DNA of 64,000 nt from NCBI RefSeq assembly GCF_008011855.1, contig NZ_VOUX01000002.1, positions 434,001 through 498,000 on the forward strand, in the 5' to 3' direction. The DNA is from Serratia bockelmannii (GTDB lineage: Bacteria; Pseudomonadota; Gammaproteobacteria; Enterobacterales; Enterobacteriaceae). Position 1 is the first letter of the stretch. Each line of letters starts with the position of its first letter. Positions 1 through 10,213 of this stretch are shown one piece after another. Both the position numbers and the translations under genes were made by a program. The notes beneath the pieces were generated by a model. The model was not told the DNA's origin and ran no database searches. It was given only the letters and a program-made list of their open reading frames with translations.

Positions 1-418
<418 letters not shown>

Positions 419-871
419 TTAAAAGTGGGGTACCAGGTTCGCTTTCTGGATGTTGCTCAGCGCGAACACTTCATCTTTCCCTTCCACAGTAACCGTGATC
501 ATCTCGCCTTCGACAGACTTGATAATACCCTGCCACTTGCGACGGTTCTGTACCGCCATGCGCAGGACCAGGCTGACTTCTTCACCGAGGTAACGCGTAT
601 AGTGTTCTGCGGTGAACATCGGGCGATCAAGGCCAGGAGAGGAGACTTCCAAGTTGTAAGCGACCGTGATTGGATCTTCGACGTCCAATACAGCGCTGAC
701 CTGGTGGCTGACATCAGCGCAATCATCAACATTGATGCCGTTATCACTATCAATATAGATGCGGAGCGTCGATTGGCGCGCACGAATGAATTCGATGCCT
801 ACAAGCTCAAAGCCCAACGCTTCTACGGGTGCCGAAAGCATCTCTGTTAACTGTTGCTCTAATGTGGACAA
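419..871 (-). CDS. rimP: Ribosome maturation factor RimP
   Basis: A 150-residue protein nearly identical to E. coli RimP (old name YhbC), needed for maturation of the 30S subunit. It contains the conserved core [20 protein letters not shown] and SSPGLDRP, and ends [12 protein letters not shown] chose the TTG at 871 ([10 protein letters not shown] after the initiator) because a GGGGGTGGG ribosome site sits just upstream and the length then equals E. coli. A second in-frame TTG at 883 would add four residues (GVGL). First protein gene after tRNA-fMet, with nusA directly downstream. Confidence 0.96.
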   Translation of the reverse strand: MSTLEQQLTEMLSAPVEALGFELVGIEFIRARQSTLRIYIDSDNGINVDDCADVSHQVSAVLDVEDPITVAYNLEVSSPGLDRPMFTAEHYTRYLGEEVSLVLRMAVQNRRKWQGIIKSVEGEMITVTVEGKDEVFALSNIQKANLVPHF

Positions 872-888
872 GCCCACCCCCAAGACAT

Positions 889-909
889 AAAAAAAGGGCT
901 AAATAGCCC
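889..909 (-). terminator. Intrinsic terminator 2 between tRNA-fMet and rimP
   Basis: GGGCT (896-900) pairs with AGCCC (905-909) across a four-base loop. On the minus strand the stem is followed by seven T residues (895-889). It lies about 20 bases before the rimP start, so it would act as an attenuator that limits read-through from the tRNA into rimP-nusA. Confidence 0.7.
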
Positions 910-931
910 AGTGATTCTGTTGCCAAATAAC

Positions 932-953
932 AAAAAACCCCGAAAAATCGGGG
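932..953 (-). terminator. Intrinsic terminator 1 downstream of tRNA-fMet
   Basis: CCCCG (938-942) pairs with CGGGG (949-953), with a six-base loop. The minus-strand transcript then runs into six T residues (937-932). It is the first of two tandem terminators between tRNA-fMet and rimP, separating abundant tRNA synthesis from lower-level operon expression. Confidence 0.8.
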
Positions 954-1088
954 CTTTATGCAACTGGACCCTGTTTGCCGCTAGGCGGCCTCGGTACAAC
1001 TTTCGAGCAAGTGTCATTTTCAAATGTTGATCGAGAAAAGCGGATTTCAATCGAAAAGTGTATTTGAAAATAAACACTTAAAGGAAAG

Positions 1089-1165
<77 letters not shown>

Positions 1166-1181
1166 TCCGAAAACGTGGCAA

Positions 1182-1210
1182 ATACTACGCCGATAATCGC
1201 AAAATTGCAA
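1182..1210 (-). promoter_or_regulatory. Sigma-70 promoter of tRNA-fMet / rimP-nusA operon
   Basis: On the minus strand TTGCAA (1210-1205) and TAGTAT (1187-1182) are separated by exactly 17 bases. The -10 ends 16 bases before the tRNA 5' end. The promoter sits between tRNA-Leu and tRNA-fMet, so the initiator tRNA need not depend on read-through from secG. Confidence 0.7.
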
Positions 1211-1225
1211 GTTATCTCTGGGATT

Positions 1226-1312
1226 TGGTACCGAGGATGGGACTCGAACCCACAAGCCCGTTAGGGCACTACCACCTCAAGGTAGCGTGTCTACCAATTC
1301 CACCACCTCGGT
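1226..1312 (-). tRNA. leuU: tRNA-Leu (GAG)
   Basis: An 87-base class II tRNA with a long variable arm (TGCCCTAACGGGCT), anticodon GAG in the loop CTTGAGGT, T-loop GGTTCGAGTCCC and encoded CCA. The acceptor stem is ACCGAGG/CCTCGGT. It lies between secG and tRNA-fMet, the same place as E. coli leuU, and is probably co-transcribed with secG. Confidence 0.97.
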
Positions 1313-1381
1313 ACTGATTCTTACTGCTAACGGCCGTTGTTCCTTCGAGTTCACAACCACCGTTTACAAACTTTTTGCGGC

Positions 1382-1717
1382 TTACTGCGGGATGTCGCTG
1401 CTCGGCTTAGCTGGTGCTGCCGGCGCGGTCGTCTGCTCAGTTTTCACTGGCTGACCCAGGTTTTCCCACTCACTGCCTTTCTTGCTTTGGTTGCTGCTGA
1501 GGTTGCCCAGAATCAGGCTGATGACGAAGAACAGCGTCGCCAGCACAGCAGTCATGCGGGTCATAAAGTTACCGGAACCACTCGAACCGAACAATGTGCC
1601 TGATGCACCTGCTCCGAAAGAGGCTCCCATATCAGCGCCTTTACCTTGCTGTAGCATAATCAGAGCAACCAGCCCGATTGAGATCAGCAGGAAAATTACT
1701 AGAAGAGCTTCGTACAT
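1382..1717 (-). CDS. secG: Protein translocase subunit SecG
   Basis: A 111-residue inner-membrane protein of the SecYEG translocon that speeds SecA-driven export. It has two hydrophobic segments (about residues 1-22 and 54-73) joined by a cytoplasmic loop with the family signature LIMLQQGKGADMGASFGAG. A hydrophilic, Ala/Pro-rich tail (QTTAPAAPAKPSSDIPQ) follows. Length and start agree with E. coli SecG (110 residues). It sits downstream of glmM and just upstream of tRNA-Leu, the standard enteric arrangement. Confidence 0.97.
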   Translation of the reverse strand: MYEALLVIFLLISIGLVALIMLQQGKGADMGASFGAGASGTLFGSSGSGNFMTRMTAVLATLFFVISLILGNLSSNQSKKGSEWENLGQPVKTEQTTAPAAPAKPSSDIPQ

Positions 1718-1937
1718 AGTAGTACCCGTATCCTTGCGGCCTCACCGCATGCCAAATGCTTCACACTCATCAAGCAGGCGTTTTTACAAACTGCCTACTG
1801 AAGCGGGTGTGAATACTAACCAAAGCCGCCAACCCGCGCAAGGGCAATTTGCTGCCGCCGGCGCGTTTGCGGAAAAAAACGCCAACAATCATCTATTCGG
1901 GCTCAGCGATGCCAAGCCCGATGGCTAACTGTCTGTT

Positions 1938-3275
1938 TTAACCTGCGGATTTCACCGCATCGGCGATGCGATGCGCCAGCGCGGTCACCTGCTGCTCGTC
2001 CTCGCCTTCCACCATCACGCGGATCAGCGGCTCGGTGCCCGATTTACGCAGCAGCACCCGGCCACGGCCGGCCAGCTCGGTTTCCACCTGCTCGGTGACC
2101 TTACGCACCGCTTCAGACTCCAGCGGATTATGCTCGCCGGCGAAGCGGACGTTGACCAGGATCTGCGGCAGCAGCTTCATGCCGCTGCACAGGTCATGCA
2201 GGCTCATGTGGTTGCGCACCATGGCAGTCAGCACCTGCAGCCCGGCCACGATGCCGTCGCCGGTGGTGGTTTTGTCCAGCAGGATCACATGGCCGGAGTT
2301 TTCCGCACCGATGCGCCAGCCCAGTTCCTGCAGTTTCTCCAGCACGTAACGGTCGCCCACTTTGGCGCGAGCGAACGGAATACCCAGCTGTTTCAGCGCC
2401 AGCTCCAGCCCCATATTACTCATCAGGGTACCGACCGCGCCGCCGCGCAGCTGCCCCTGACGCAGGCCTTCGCGGGCGATGATGTACAGGATCTGATCGC
2501 CATCCACCTTGTTGCCGAGGTGATCCACCATCATCACGCGGTCGCCGTCGCCGTCAAACGCCAGGCCAACGTGCGCTTTTTCCTGCAGCACGCGCTCTTG
2601 CAGCTGACGCACGTCGGTAGCACCGCATTTTTCGTTGATATTCATACCGTCCGGCTCAACACCGATGGCGATCACCGTGGCGCCCAGTTCGCGCAGCACG
2701 CTCGGCGCAATGTGGTAAGTCGCCCCGTTGGCGCAGTCGACCACGATTTTCAGCCCCTTCAGGCTCAGCTCGCTCGGGAAGGTACCTTTGCAGAATTCGA
2801 TGTAACGGCCGGCGGCGTCGATGATACGGCTGGCTTTACCCAGCTCGGCGGACTCCACGCAGGTCAGCGGTTTTTCCATCTCGGCTTCAATTGCCTCTTC
2901 GACGTTGTCCGGCAGTTTGGCGCCGTCGATTGAGAAGAACTTGATACCGTTGTCATAGAACGGGTTATGCGACGCGGAAATGACAATGCCTGCTTCGGCA
3001 CGGAAGGTACGCGTCAGGTAGGCCACCGCCGGCGTGGGCATCGGCCCGGTGAAGGAGGCGGACAATCCAGCGGCCGCCAGACCGGCTTCCAGAGCGGACT
3101 CCAGCATATAGCCGGAGATGCGCGTATCCTTACCGATGATGATCTTGCGGGAACCGTGACGCGCCAGCACTTTACCGGCCGCCCAGCCCAGCTTCAGCAC
3201 GAAGTCCGGCGTGATGGGGCTGTCCCCGACCTTGCCACGGATGCCGTCGGTGCCAAAATATTTGCGCTCGCTCAT
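1938..3275 (-). CDS. glmM: Phosphoglucosamine mutase GlmM
   Basis: Converts glucosamine-6-phosphate to glucosamine-1-phosphate, feeding UDP-GlcNAc for peptidoglycan and LPS. It is an alpha-D-phosphohexomutase of 445 residues. The phosphoserine loop ISASHNP has its catalytic Ser at 102. The metal loop FDGDGDR lies near residue 241, and the phosphate-binding [14 protein letters not shown] is near the C terminus. The frame is open upstream, but the start at 3275 ([15 protein letters not shown]) matches the family. folP ends four bases upstream, so the two are translationally close. Confidence 0.97.
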   Translation of the reverse strand: MSERKYFGTDGIRGKVGDSPITPDFVLKLGWAAGKVLARHGSRKIIIGKDTRISGYMLESALEAGLAAAGLSASFTGPMPTPAVAYLTRTFRAEAGIVISASHNPFYDNGIKFFSIDGAKLPDNVEEAIEAEMEKPLTCVESAELGKASRIIDAAGRYIEFCKGTFPSELSLKGLKIVVDCANGATYHIAPSVLRELGATVIAIGVEPDGMNINEKCGATDVRQLQERVLQEKAHVGLAFDGDGDRVMMVDHLGNKVDGDQILYIIAREGLRQGQLRGGAVGTLMSNMGLELALKQLGIPFARAKVGDRYVLEKLQELGWRIGAENSGHVILLDKTTTGDGIVAGLQVLTAMVRNHMSLHDLCSGMKLLPQILVNVRFAGEHNPLESEAVRKVTEQVETELAGRGRVLLRKSGTEPLIRVMVEGEDEQQVTALAHRIADAVKSAG

Positions 3276-3279
3276 GTCT

Positions 3280-4116
3280 CTACTGTCCCTTAGCTGAAAG
3301 TGTTGCCTCGACGACACGCATCGCCTCGACGGTTTCTTTAACGTCATGCACTCTGACAATCTGCGCACCCTGCATCGCCGCGATCACCGCGCAGGCCACG
3401 CTGCCGATAACCCGTTGATCCGGCGGCACGTTCAGCAGTTGCCCAATCATCGATTTACGCGACATGCCGACCAATAGCGGCAAACCGAAACGATGAAACT
3501 CCGACAACCGTGCCAGAAGCTGATAGTTGTGCGCCAAATTTTTACCGAAACCGAAGCCTGGGTCGAGCAGCAATTTCTGATTTGTTATCCCCGCCTCGTT
3601 ACAGCGCTGAATATGATGCTCGAAAAACGCCTGAACATCGGTAATCAGGTCATCGTAATGCGGCGCCTGCTGCATGGTGCGCGGCTGCCCTTGCATATGC
3701 ATCAGACAGACCGGCAGACCGCTTTCCGCCGCCGCCGCCAGGGCACCCGGCTCCTGCAGCGAACGAATGTCGTTAATCAGATGTGCGCCTGCATGCGCCG
3801 ATTCGCGGATCACGCCCGCTTTCGAGGTATCGACCGAGATAAAGACTTCGAAGCGCTGCGCCAGCGCTTCCACCACCGGCACGACCCGTTCCAATTCTTC
3901 CTCTTCACTCACCTCAGCTGCCCCCGGCCTTGTCGATTCGCCGCCGATATCGATCATCGTGGCACCGGCCGAAATCAGCGCATGCGCGTGGAGCAGCGCC
4001 TGGTTCAGGGTGTTGTGACGGCCGCCGTCGGAAAACGAATCTGGCGTCACATTGAGGATACCCATCACCTGCGGATAGGAGAGGTTGAGCGTCATGTCGC
4101 GCACGGTTAACTGCAT
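3280..4116 (-). CDS. folP: Dihydropteroate synthase FolP
   Basis: Condenses p-aminobenzoate with dihydropterin pyrophosphate in folate synthesis; the target of sulfonamides. The 278-residue TIM-barrel protein carries both pterin-binding signatures: [15 protein letters not shown] near residues 18-32 and [12 protein letters not shown] near 55-66. The phosphate-binding LLVGMSRKS comes later. Upstream of glmM in the same operon and separated from ftsH by an intrinsic terminator. Length is close to E. coli FolP (282). No resistance-type insertion is seen in the visible loops. Confidence 0.97.
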   Translation of the reverse strand: MQLTVRDMTLNLSYPQVMGILNVTPDSFSDGGRHNTLNQALLHAHALISAGATMIDIGGESTRPGAAEVSEEEELERVVPVVEALAQRFEVFISVDTSKAGVIRESAHAGAHLINDIRSLQEPGALAAAAESGLPVCLMHMQGQPRTMQQAPHYDDLITDVQAFFEHHIQRCNEAGITNQKLLLDPGFGFGKNLAHNYQLLARLSEFHRFGLPLLVGMSRKSMIGQLLNVPPDQRVIGSVACAVIAAMQGAQIVRVHDVKETVEAMRVVEATLSAKGQ

Positions 4117-4159
4117 GGTTGGTCCACCTTACTGTTGCCTGGTTCACTGCCCGCCGGGC

Positions 4160-4184
4160 AAAAAAAAACCCCGGCGTACCGGGG
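4160..4184 (-). terminator. Intrinsic terminator after ftsH
   Basis: CCCCGG (4169-4174) pairs with CCGGGG (4179-4184) around a CGTA loop. On the minus strand nine T residues follow. It separates rlmE-ftsH from folP-glmM. Confidence 0.85.
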
Positions 4185-4208
4185 TTTGATGTTATTACAC
4201 AGCCGCTG

Positions 4209-6140
4209 TTACTTGTCGAGCTGTTCGGACATGGTGTTGCCCGGCGTTGGGGTGCGCGGCTCATCTACCGGCGTCGGGGCTTTCGGAGTGCCACCGTTGT
4301 CGGAGCTGTTGCCTTTGTTCGCATCGTCCCAGCCCGCCGGCGGACGCACGTCTTTGCGGTTCATCAGATCGTCGATCTGCGGCGCATCGATAGTTTCATA
4401 CTTCATCAGCGCATCCTTCATCGAATGCAGGATGTCCATATTTTCCATCAACAGCGAACGAGCACGCGTGTAGTTACGTTCGATCAGCGACTTCACTTCC
4501 TGGTCGATGATACGCGCGGTTTCATCCGACATGTGCTTCGCCTTGGCCACGGAACGGCCCAGGAACACTTCACCCTCTTCTTCCGCATACAACAGCGGCC
4601 CCAGCTTCTCGGAGAAGCCCCATTGGGTCACCATGTTGCGGGCAATGGAGGTCGCCACTTTAATGTCGTTCGACGCACCGGTAGAGACTTTTTCCGGCCC
4701 GTAGATGATCTCTTCCGCCAGACGACCGCCGTACAGGGTGGAGATTTGGCTCTCCAGCTTCTGACGGCTGGCGCTGATCGCATCCCCTTCCGGCAGGAAG
4801 AAGGTCACACCGAGCGCCCGACCACGAGGAATGATGGTGACCTTGTGTACCGGATCGTGTTCAGGAACCAGGCGGCCAATGATGGCGTGGCCCGCTTCGT
4901 GATACGCGGTCGACTCTTTCTGCGCTTCGGTCATCACCATGGAGCGACGTTCCGCACCCATCATGATCTTGTCTTTGGCTTTTTCAAACTCCACCATCGA
5001 CACCACGCGCTTGTTGCCGCGGGCGGCGAACAGCGCCGCTTCGTTGACCAGGTTGGCCAGGTCGGCACCGGAGAAGCCCGGCGTACCGCGCGCAATGACG
5101 GAGGCGTCGATGTCGGCAGCCAACGGCACGCGGCGCATGTGCACCTTCAGGATCTGCTCACGGCCACGCACATCCGGCAGCCCGACCACGACCTGACGGT
5201 CGAAGCGGCCCGGGCGCAGCAGCGCAGGGTCAAGCACGTCCGGACGGTTGGTGGCCGCGATGACGATGATGCCCTCGTTGCCTTCAAAACCGTCCATCTC
5301 AACCAGCATCTGGTTCAGGGTCTGCTCGCGCTCATCGTGACCGCCACCCAGGCCGGCGCCACGCTGGCGACCGACGGCGTCGATTTCATCGATGAAGATG
5401 ATGCACGGCGCGGCTTTCTTCGCTTGTTCGAACATGTCGCGCACGCGGGATGCACCCACGCCGACGAACATTTCGACGAAGTCGGAACCGGAAATGGTGA
5501 AGAACGGTACCTTCGCTTCGCCGGCGATCGCTTTCGCCAACAGCGTTTTACCGGTCCCCGGCGGGCCAACCATCAGCACGCCTTTCGGGATCTTGCCGCC
5601 CAGCTTCTGGAAACGGCTCGGTTCGCGCAGGTATTCCACCAGTTCGCTCACCTCTTCTTTCGCTTCGTCACAACCGGCGACATCGGCGAAAGTGGTCTTG
5701 ATCTGGTCTTCCGTCAGCATGCGGGCCTTGCTCTTGCCGAAGGACATCGCGCCCTTGCCGCCGCCGCCCTGCATTTGCCGCATAAAGAAGATCCAGACCC
5801 CGATCAGCAACAGCATCGGGAACCAAGAGATAAAGATAGAAGCCAGCAGGCTCGGCTCTTCAGGCGGCTCGCCGACAACTTTCACATTCTTCGTTAACAA
5901 CGTATCCAGCAACTTAGGATCGTTGACAGGGATGTAGGTCGTGTATTTGTTACTGTCTTTCTTGGTAACGTTAATTTCACGTCCGTTGATTCGCGCTTCG
6001 CGAACCTGGTCCTGGGTCAGTTCGGACATGAAGGTAGAGTAATCCACCCTACGGCCATTCGACTCGCTGGGCCCAAAGCTCTGGAATACAGACATCAACA
6101 CTACCGCGATGACTAACCAGAGAATTAGGTTTTTCGCCAT
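4209..6140 (-). CDS. ftsH: ATP-dependent zinc metalloprotease FtsH
   Basis: Membrane AAA+ protease that degrades LpxC, sigma-32, SsrA-tagged and misassembled membrane proteins. From the ATG at 6140 it is 643 residues. Transmembrane segments lie near 4-20 and 98-120. Walker A GPPGTGKT is at 192-199, Walker B IIFIDEID at 247-254, arginine fingers near 312 and 315, and zinc motif HEAGH at 414-418, matching E. coli numbering. A TTG three codons upstream (6149) has a GAGG at good spacing and is an alternative start. Its inhibitors and partners HflK and HflC are encoded at 52-54 kb. Confidence 0.97.
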   Translation of the reverse strand: MAKNLILWLVIAVVLMSVFQSFGPSESNGRRVDYSTFMSELTQDQVREARINGREINVTKKDSNKYTTYIPVNDPKLLDTLLTKNVKVVGEPPEEPSLLASIFISWFPMLLLIGVWIFFMRQMQGGGGKGAMSFGKSKARMLTEDQIKTTFADVAGCDEAKEEVSELVEYLREPSRFQKLGGKIPKGVLMVGPPGTGKTLLAKAIAGEAKVPFFTISGSDFVEMFVGVGASRVRDMFEQAKKAAPCIIFIDEIDAVGRQRGAGLGGGHDEREQTLNQMLVEMDGFEGNEGIIVIAATNRPDVLDPALLRPGRFDRQVVVGLPDVRGREQILKVHMRRVPLAADIDASVIARGTPGFSGADLANLVNEAALFAARGNKRVVSMVEFEKAKDKIMMGAERRSMVMTEAQKESTAYHEAGHAIIGRLVPEHDPVHKVTIIPRGRALGVTFFLPEGDAISASRQKLESQISTLYGGRLAEEIIYGPEKVSTGASNDIKVATSIARNMVTQWGFSEKLGPLLYAEEEGEVFLGRSVAKAKHMSDETARIIDQEVKSLIERNYTRARSLLMENMDILHSMKDALMKYETIDAPQIDDLMNRKDVRPPAGWDDANKGNSSDNGGTPKAPTPVDEPRTPTPGNTMSEQLDK

Positions 6141-6196
6141 GTCACTCAAGGGATTAACCTCATCTTACAACTGTGTTAACAAACAGCGTTAGGGTA

Positions 6197-6826
6197 CTAC
6201 AGTTTGCGCCCTGTCGCTACAATGTACACTTCGCGCGAACGGGCGCGGGAAGCGTCTGGCTTACGAATCTTAACCTTCGTAAACAGGGAGCGAATTTCCC
6301 GTAGGTACTCGTCAAAGCCATCTCCCTGGAACACCTTCACCAGGAAACTTCCGCCTGGTGCGAGGACATCACGACACATATCCAGCGCCAACTCCACCAG
6401 ATACATCGACCTTGGAATATCGACCGCCGGGGTGCCACTCATATTCGGGGCCATATCGGACATGACCACCTGAACCTTACTCTCGCCTACTCGTTCCAAC
6501 AGCGCCTTCAGCACCAGTTCATCACGAAAATCGCCCTGAAGGAAATCGACGCCAACGATAGGATCCATTGGCAAAATATCACAGGCGATGATGCGCCCGG
6601 TACCGCCGATTTGGGTGACCACATACTGCGACCAGCCGCCCGGTGCGGCGCCCAGATCAACCACGGTCATTCCCGGTTTGAACAGTTTGTCGCTCTGCTG
6701 TATTTCATCAAGTTTAAACCAGGCACGGGAACGCAGTCCCTTTTTCTGCGCCTGCTGCACATATTTATCGCTAAAGTGTTCTTGTAACCAGCGACTGGAG
6801 CTAGCCGAACGCTTTTTATTAGCCAT
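6197..6826 (-). CDS. rlmE: 23S rRNA (uridine-2'-O)-methyltransferase RlmE (RrmJ/FtsJ)
   Basis: Heat-shock methyltransferase that 2'-O-methylates U2552 in the A-loop of 23S rRNA using SAM. It has 209 residues from the ATG at 6826 ([10 protein letters not shown]); an upstream in-frame TTG at 6838 is less likely. The SAM loop [11 protein letters not shown] is near residue 55. The catalytic K-D-K-E set falls at Lys38, Asp124, Lys164 and Glu199, as in E. coli. ftsH follows after about 55 bases, forming the conserved heat-shock operon. Confidence 0.97.
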   Translation of the reverse strand: MANKKRSASSSRWLQEHFSDKYVQQAQKKGLRSRAWFKLDEIQQSDKLFKPGMTVVDLGAAPGGWSQYVVTQIGGTGRIIACDILPMDPIVGVDFLQGDFRDELVLKALLERVGESKVQVVMSDMAPNMSGTPAVDIPRSMYLVELALDMCRDVLAPGGSFLVKVFQGDGFDEYLREIRSLFTKVKIRKPDASRARSREVYIVATGRKL

Positions 6827-6903
6827 CTCGTTTTCCAACTATCATAAAAAGAGTCTTATGTCAGGGTCGCTGCTCACGTAGACTCACACCGGTGAAGACC
6901 GAT

Positions 6904-6933
6904 TTGGTGATATACATGAGATGGCGGTAGAAT
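6904..6933 (+). promoter_or_regulatory. Candidate promoter of yhbY
   Basis: TTGGTG (6904-6909) and TAGAAT (6928-6933) are separated by 18 bases on the plus strand. It overlaps the divergent candidate sigma-32 promoter of rlmE. The -35 match is weak. Confidence 0.35.
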
Positions 6934-6947
6934 GTACCGTTTTCAAT
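6919..6947 (-). promoter_or_regulatory. Candidate sigma-32 promoter of rlmE-ftsH
   Basis: On the minus strand ATTGAAA (6947-6941) is followed after 14 bases by CGCCATCT (6926-6919). This is close to the heat-shock consensus CTTGAAA-N13-15-CCCCATNT. The predicted transcript would have a leader of about 85 bases before rlmE. The operon is sigma-32 dependent in E. coli, which supports the call. Confidence 0.6.
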
Positions 6948-6969
6948 CCCAACTTAAGCAAAAAAGACA

Positions 6970-7263
6970 ATGAATCTGAATAATAAACAAAAACAGCACC
7001 TGAAAGGCCTGGCGCATCCGTTAAAACCGGTGGTAATGCTGGGCAATAACGGTCTTACCGAAGGGGTGCTGGCTGAAATTGAACAGGCTCTGGAGCATCA
7101 TGAGCTGATCAAGGTAAAAATCGCCGCTGAAGATCGCGAAACCAAAACCCTGATCGCCGACGCTATCGTGCGTGAAACGGGCGCCTGCAATGTGCAAGTT
7201 ATCGGCAGTACGCTTATTCTTTACCGCCCGTCGAAAGAGCGCAAGATCAGTCTACCGCGTTAA
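6970..7263 (+). CDS. yhbY: Ribosome assembly RNA-binding protein YhbY (CRM domain)
   Basis: A 97-residue protein consisting of one CRM domain, with the conserved loop MLGNNGLTEGVLAEIEQALEHHELIKVK containing the GxxG-type RNA-contact turn. In E. coli YhbY associates with pre-50S particles. It is divergent from rlmE, the usual enteric arrangement. A bidirectional terminator follows. Confidence 0.93.
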   Translation: MNLNNKQKQHLKGLAHPLKPVVMLGNNGLTEGVLAEIEQALEHHELIKVKIAAEDRETKTLIADAIVRETGACNVQVIGSTLILYRPSKERKISLPR

Positions 7264-7306
7264 TAACCATCAGGTTAACGAAAAGGTGCCATGCGCCTGA
7301 CGAAGA

Positions 7307-7330
7307 TAAAAGGCCGCTTGCGGCCTTTTT
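7307..7330. terminator. Bidirectional terminator between yhbY and greA
   Basis: GGCCGC (7312-7317) pairs with GCGGCC (7320-7325) around TT. T residues follow on the plus strand and A residues precede it, so it can stop both yhbY and greA transcripts. Confidence 0.8.
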
Positions 7331-7375
7331 CCTATCTTTACAAAACGTTGGCGCATTAATGACCAACGGCCTCGA

Positions 7376-7852
7376 TCAGAGATACTCGACCTTCAGGATC
7401 TCGTATTCCACGTCGCCGCCGGGGGTTTTGATCACCACCACGTCGTCTTGCTCTTTGCCGATCAGGCCGCGCGCCATCGGCGAGTTTACCGAAATCAGAT
7501 TTTTCTTGAAATCGGCCTCATCGTCGCCAACGATGCGGTAAGTCACTTCTTCTTCACTGTCCAGATTCATCACCGATACGGTGGCGCCGAAGATCACCCG
7601 GCCGGTGTTCGGCATCTTGGTGATATCGATCACCTGAGCATTGGACAGCTTGGCTTCGATCTCCTGAATGCGGCCTTCGCAGAAACCCTGCTGTTCACGG
7701 GCGGCATGGTACTCGGCATTCTCTTTCAAATCGCCGTGCTCACGGGCGTCAGCGATATCCGCAATGATTTTCGGGCGGCGCACGCTTTTCAGATATTCGA
7801 GCTCTTCGCGCAGTTTTTCAGCGCCAAACAAGGTCATCGGAATTTGGTTCAT
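7376..7852 (-). CDS. greA: Transcription elongation factor GreA
   Basis: A 158-residue factor that stimulates RNA polymerase to cleave backtracked RNA. The N-terminal coiled coil has the acidic tip [11 protein letters not shown] with Asp41 and Glu44, the catalytic pair reaching into the polymerase channel. The C-terminal FKBP-like domain ends [14 protein letters not shown]. It is divergent from dacB. In E. coli the long greA leader gives rise to short RNAs (GraL); I see no convincing attenuator in the 256 bases between the genes here. Confidence 0.97.
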   Translation of the reverse strand: MNQIPMTLFGAEKLREELEYLKSVRRPKIIADIADAREHGDLKENAEYHAAREQQGFCEGRIQEIEAKLSNAQVIDITKMPNTGRVIFGATVSVMNLDSEEEVTYRIVGDDEADFKKNLISVNSPMARGLIGKEQDDVVVIKTPGGDVEYEILKVEYL

Positions 7853-8108
7853 CGTATAAATACCTCTAAATCTTTCCTGTTCAAATAACCGTCATCCTGA
7901 CGTATTCGTATGAAAACACGGTTGGCATACCGCCACCCGCCTCCAGGCGACAAACAAAAGAAACCTGACTCGGAACGAGGCCCAAGCCAAGATTGGTTTT
8001 GCATTTTGATACGCATTTTAGCCTAGAGTTCCTTGAGGGTCATCGTTTACTTTTTCCCTGATTGCACCGTAGTATGACGGCACGTTATCCAGCTGTTATC
8101 CCGAGATT

Positions 8109-9542
8109 ATGCGTTTTTCACGAATTGTCAGTGCATTGGCTTGCGCATTTGTTCTGAATGCGAATGCGGCCCCGGTTGAAGAGTACACACAATATCTGCC
8201 TGATGGGGCCAACCTTGCCCTGGTCGTTCAGAAAATCGGTGCCGGCGCGCCGACGATCGATTATCACTCTCAGCAGATGGCGCTGCCGGCCAGTACCCAA
8301 AAAGTGCTGACCGCGCTGGCGGCCTTGCTGCAACTCGGGCCCGATTACCGTTTCACCACCACGCTGGAGAGCCAGGGCGATATCCGCGATGGCGTGCTGC
8401 GCGGCAACCTGATCGCCCGCTTCAGCGGCGATCCGACCTTCAAGCGCCAGAGCCTGCGCAATATGGTGGCCGTCCTGAAGAAACAGGGCGTGCGCCAAAT
8501 CAGCGGCGACGTGCTGGTCGATACCTCGGTCTTCGCCAGCCATGACAAGGCGCCCGGCTGGCCGTGGAACGATCTGACGCAGTGCTTCAGCGCGCCGCCG
8601 GCCGCCGCCATCGTCGATCGCAACTGTTTCTCGGTCTCGCTGTACAGCGCGCCGAATCCGGGCGACATGGCGTTTATCCGCGTCGCCTCCTATTATCCAG
8701 TCAATATGTTTAGCCAGGTGCGCACCCTGGCGCGCGGCTCAGCAGACGCGCAGTACTGCGAGCTGGACGTGGTGCCGGGCGAACTGAACCGCTTTACCCT
8801 GACCGGCTGCCTGACGCAACGCAGCGAACCGCTGCCGCTGGCCTTCGCCATCCAGGACGGCGCCAGCTATGCGGGCGCAATCCTGAAAGACGAACTGACC
8901 CAGGCCGGTATCCAGATCGACGGGCACTTGAAACGCCAGACGCGTCCCGGCATCACCGGCACGGTGATCGCGCAAACTCAGTCGGCGCCGCTGCACGATC
9001 TGTTGAAGATCATGCTGAAGAAATCGGACAACATGATCGCCGATACCGTCTTCCGCACCATCGGCCACGAGCGCTTCGGCGTACCGGGCACCTGGCGAGC
9101 GGGCTCCGATGCAGTGCGGCAGGTGCTGCGCCAGAAGGCCGGCATCGATCTGGGCAATACCATTATCGCCGACGGTTCCGGCCTGTCGCGCCACAACCTG
9201 CTGGCGCCGGCGACTATGATGCAGGCGCTGCAGTACATCGCTCAGCACGACAACGAGCTGAACTTCATCTCGATGCTGCCGCTGTCCGGCTATGATGGCA
9301 CCCTGCGCTACCGCGGCGGCCTGCACGAAGCCGGCGTCGACGGCAAAGTGTCGGCCAAGACCGGTGCACTGCAGGGCGTCTACAACCTGGCGGGCTTCAT
9401 CACGACCGCCAGCGGCCAGCGCATGGCCTTCGTGCAGTATCTCTCCGGCTACGCCGTGCCGCCAGAAGATCAGAAACAGCGCCGCGCGCCGCTGGTGCGC
9501 TTCGAAAGCCGCCTGTATCGGGACATTTACCAAAACAACTGA
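8109..9542 (+). CDS. dacB: D-alanyl-D-alanine carboxypeptidase/endopeptidase DacB (PBP4)
   Basis: Class C low-molecular-weight penicillin-binding protein acting in the periplasm on peptidoglycan stem peptides and cross-links. The 477-residue precursor has a signal peptide cut after ANA (about residue 20). Active-site motifs are STQK (Ser62, Lys65), SDN (306-308) and KTG (417-419), as in E. coli PBP4. Unlike E. coli, it is followed after eight bases by a two-component system, suggesting joint transcription. PBP4 inactivation induces AmpC in several Gram-negatives, so the linkage to an envelope sensor is notable. Confidence 0.96.
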   Translation: MRFSRIVSALACAFVLNANAAPVEEYTQYLPDGANLALVVQKIGAGAPTIDYHSQQMALPASTQKVLTALAALLQLGPDYRFTTTLESQGDIRDGVLRGNLIARFSGDPTFKRQSLRNMVAVLKKQGVRQISGDVLVDTSVFASHDKAPGWPWNDLTQCFSAPPAAAIVDRNCFSVSLYSAPNPGDMAFIRVASYYPVNMFSQVRTLARGSADAQYCELDVVPGELNRFTLTGCLTQRSEPLPLAFAIQDGASYAGAILKDELTQAGIQIDGHLKRQTRPGITGTVIAQTQSAPLHDLLKIMLKKSDNMIADTVFRTIGHERFGVPGTWRAGSDAVRQVLRQKAGIDLGNTIIADGSGLSRHNLLAPATMMQALQYIAQHDNELNFISMLPLSGYDGTLRYRGGLHEAGVDGKVSAKTGALQGVYNLAGFITTASGQRMAFVQYLSGYAVPPEDQKQRRAPLVRFESRLYRDIYQNN

Positions 9543-9550
9543 GGATCGTC

Positions 9551-10213
9551 ATGAAGCTGCTGGTCGTTGAGGATGATGAACTGTTGCAACAGGGGCTGGC
9601 ACTGGCGCTGACCGGCGAAGGTTACGTCTGCGACTGCGCCGCCACGGCGGCGGAGGCCAACAGCCTGCTCATCACCAGCCAATACAGCATGGTGATCCTG
9701 GATCTCGGTCTGCCGGACATGGACGGCGCCGCACTGCTGCGGCAGTGGCGCCGCCAGCAGATCGATCTGCCGGTGCTGATCCTGACCGCCCGTGATGCCC
9801 TGGAAGATCGCGTCGACGGGCTGGATGCCGGCGCCGATGACTACCTGGTCAAACCCTTCGCGCTGGTTGAGCTGCAGGCGCGCGTGCGGGCCCTTCTGCG
9901 GCGCTACCAGGGCCACAGCGACAATCTGATGCAGGTGGATGACCTGCAGTTGAACCTCTCCAGCCAGCAGGTCTACCTGCAGCAACAGCCGGTGGAGGTT
10001 ACGCCGAAAGAGTTTGCCATTCTGGCGCGTCTTATCATGCGTGCCGGGCAGACGGTCAATCGTGAACTCCTGCAGCAGGATCTCTACACCTGGCAGGACG
10101 ACCTGGGTTCCAACACGCTGGAGGTGCACATCCACAACCTGCGCCGCAAACTGGGCAAGGATCGCATCCGCACCGTGCGCGGCATCGGCTATCGCCTGGA
10201 ACCCTCGTCATGA
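9551..10213 (+). CDS. basR: Two-component response regulator BasR/PmrA type (OmpR family)
   Basis: A 220-residue regulator. The receiver domain (about 1-115) has the acidic pair Glu7-Asp9 region, phospho-acceptor Asp51 in VILDLGLPDMDG, a conserved Thr and Lys102 (DDYLVKPFA). A winged-helix DNA-binding domain (about 125-218) ends EVHIHNLRRKLGKDRIRTVRGIGYRLE. The sequence aligns closely with E. coli BasR, which controls lipid A modification genes and polymyxin resistance. It overlaps the kinase gene by four bases (ATGA). No lipid A modification gene (eptA, arn) is adjacent, so targets are inferred. Confidence 0.88.
   Translation: MKLLVVEDDELLQQGLALALTGEGYVCDCAATAAEANSLLITSQYSMVILDLGLPDMDGAALLRQWRRQQIDLPVLILTARDALEDRVDGLDAGADDYLVKPFALVELQARVRALLRRYQGHSDNLMQVDDLQLNLSSQQVYLQQQPVEVTPKEFAILARLIMRAGQTVNRELLQQDLYTWQDDLGSNTLEVHIHNLRRKLGKDRIRTVRGIGYRLEPSS

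Noticed and set aside
1897-1921. TCGGGCT/AGCCCGA hairpin after glmM considered as a terminator
   Set aside because: Eleven-base loop and no adjacent T run on the minus strand.
4119-5897. A 592-codon plus-strand frame opposite ftsH
   Set aside because: Shadow of ftsH; rich in His, Arg and Gln with no family features.
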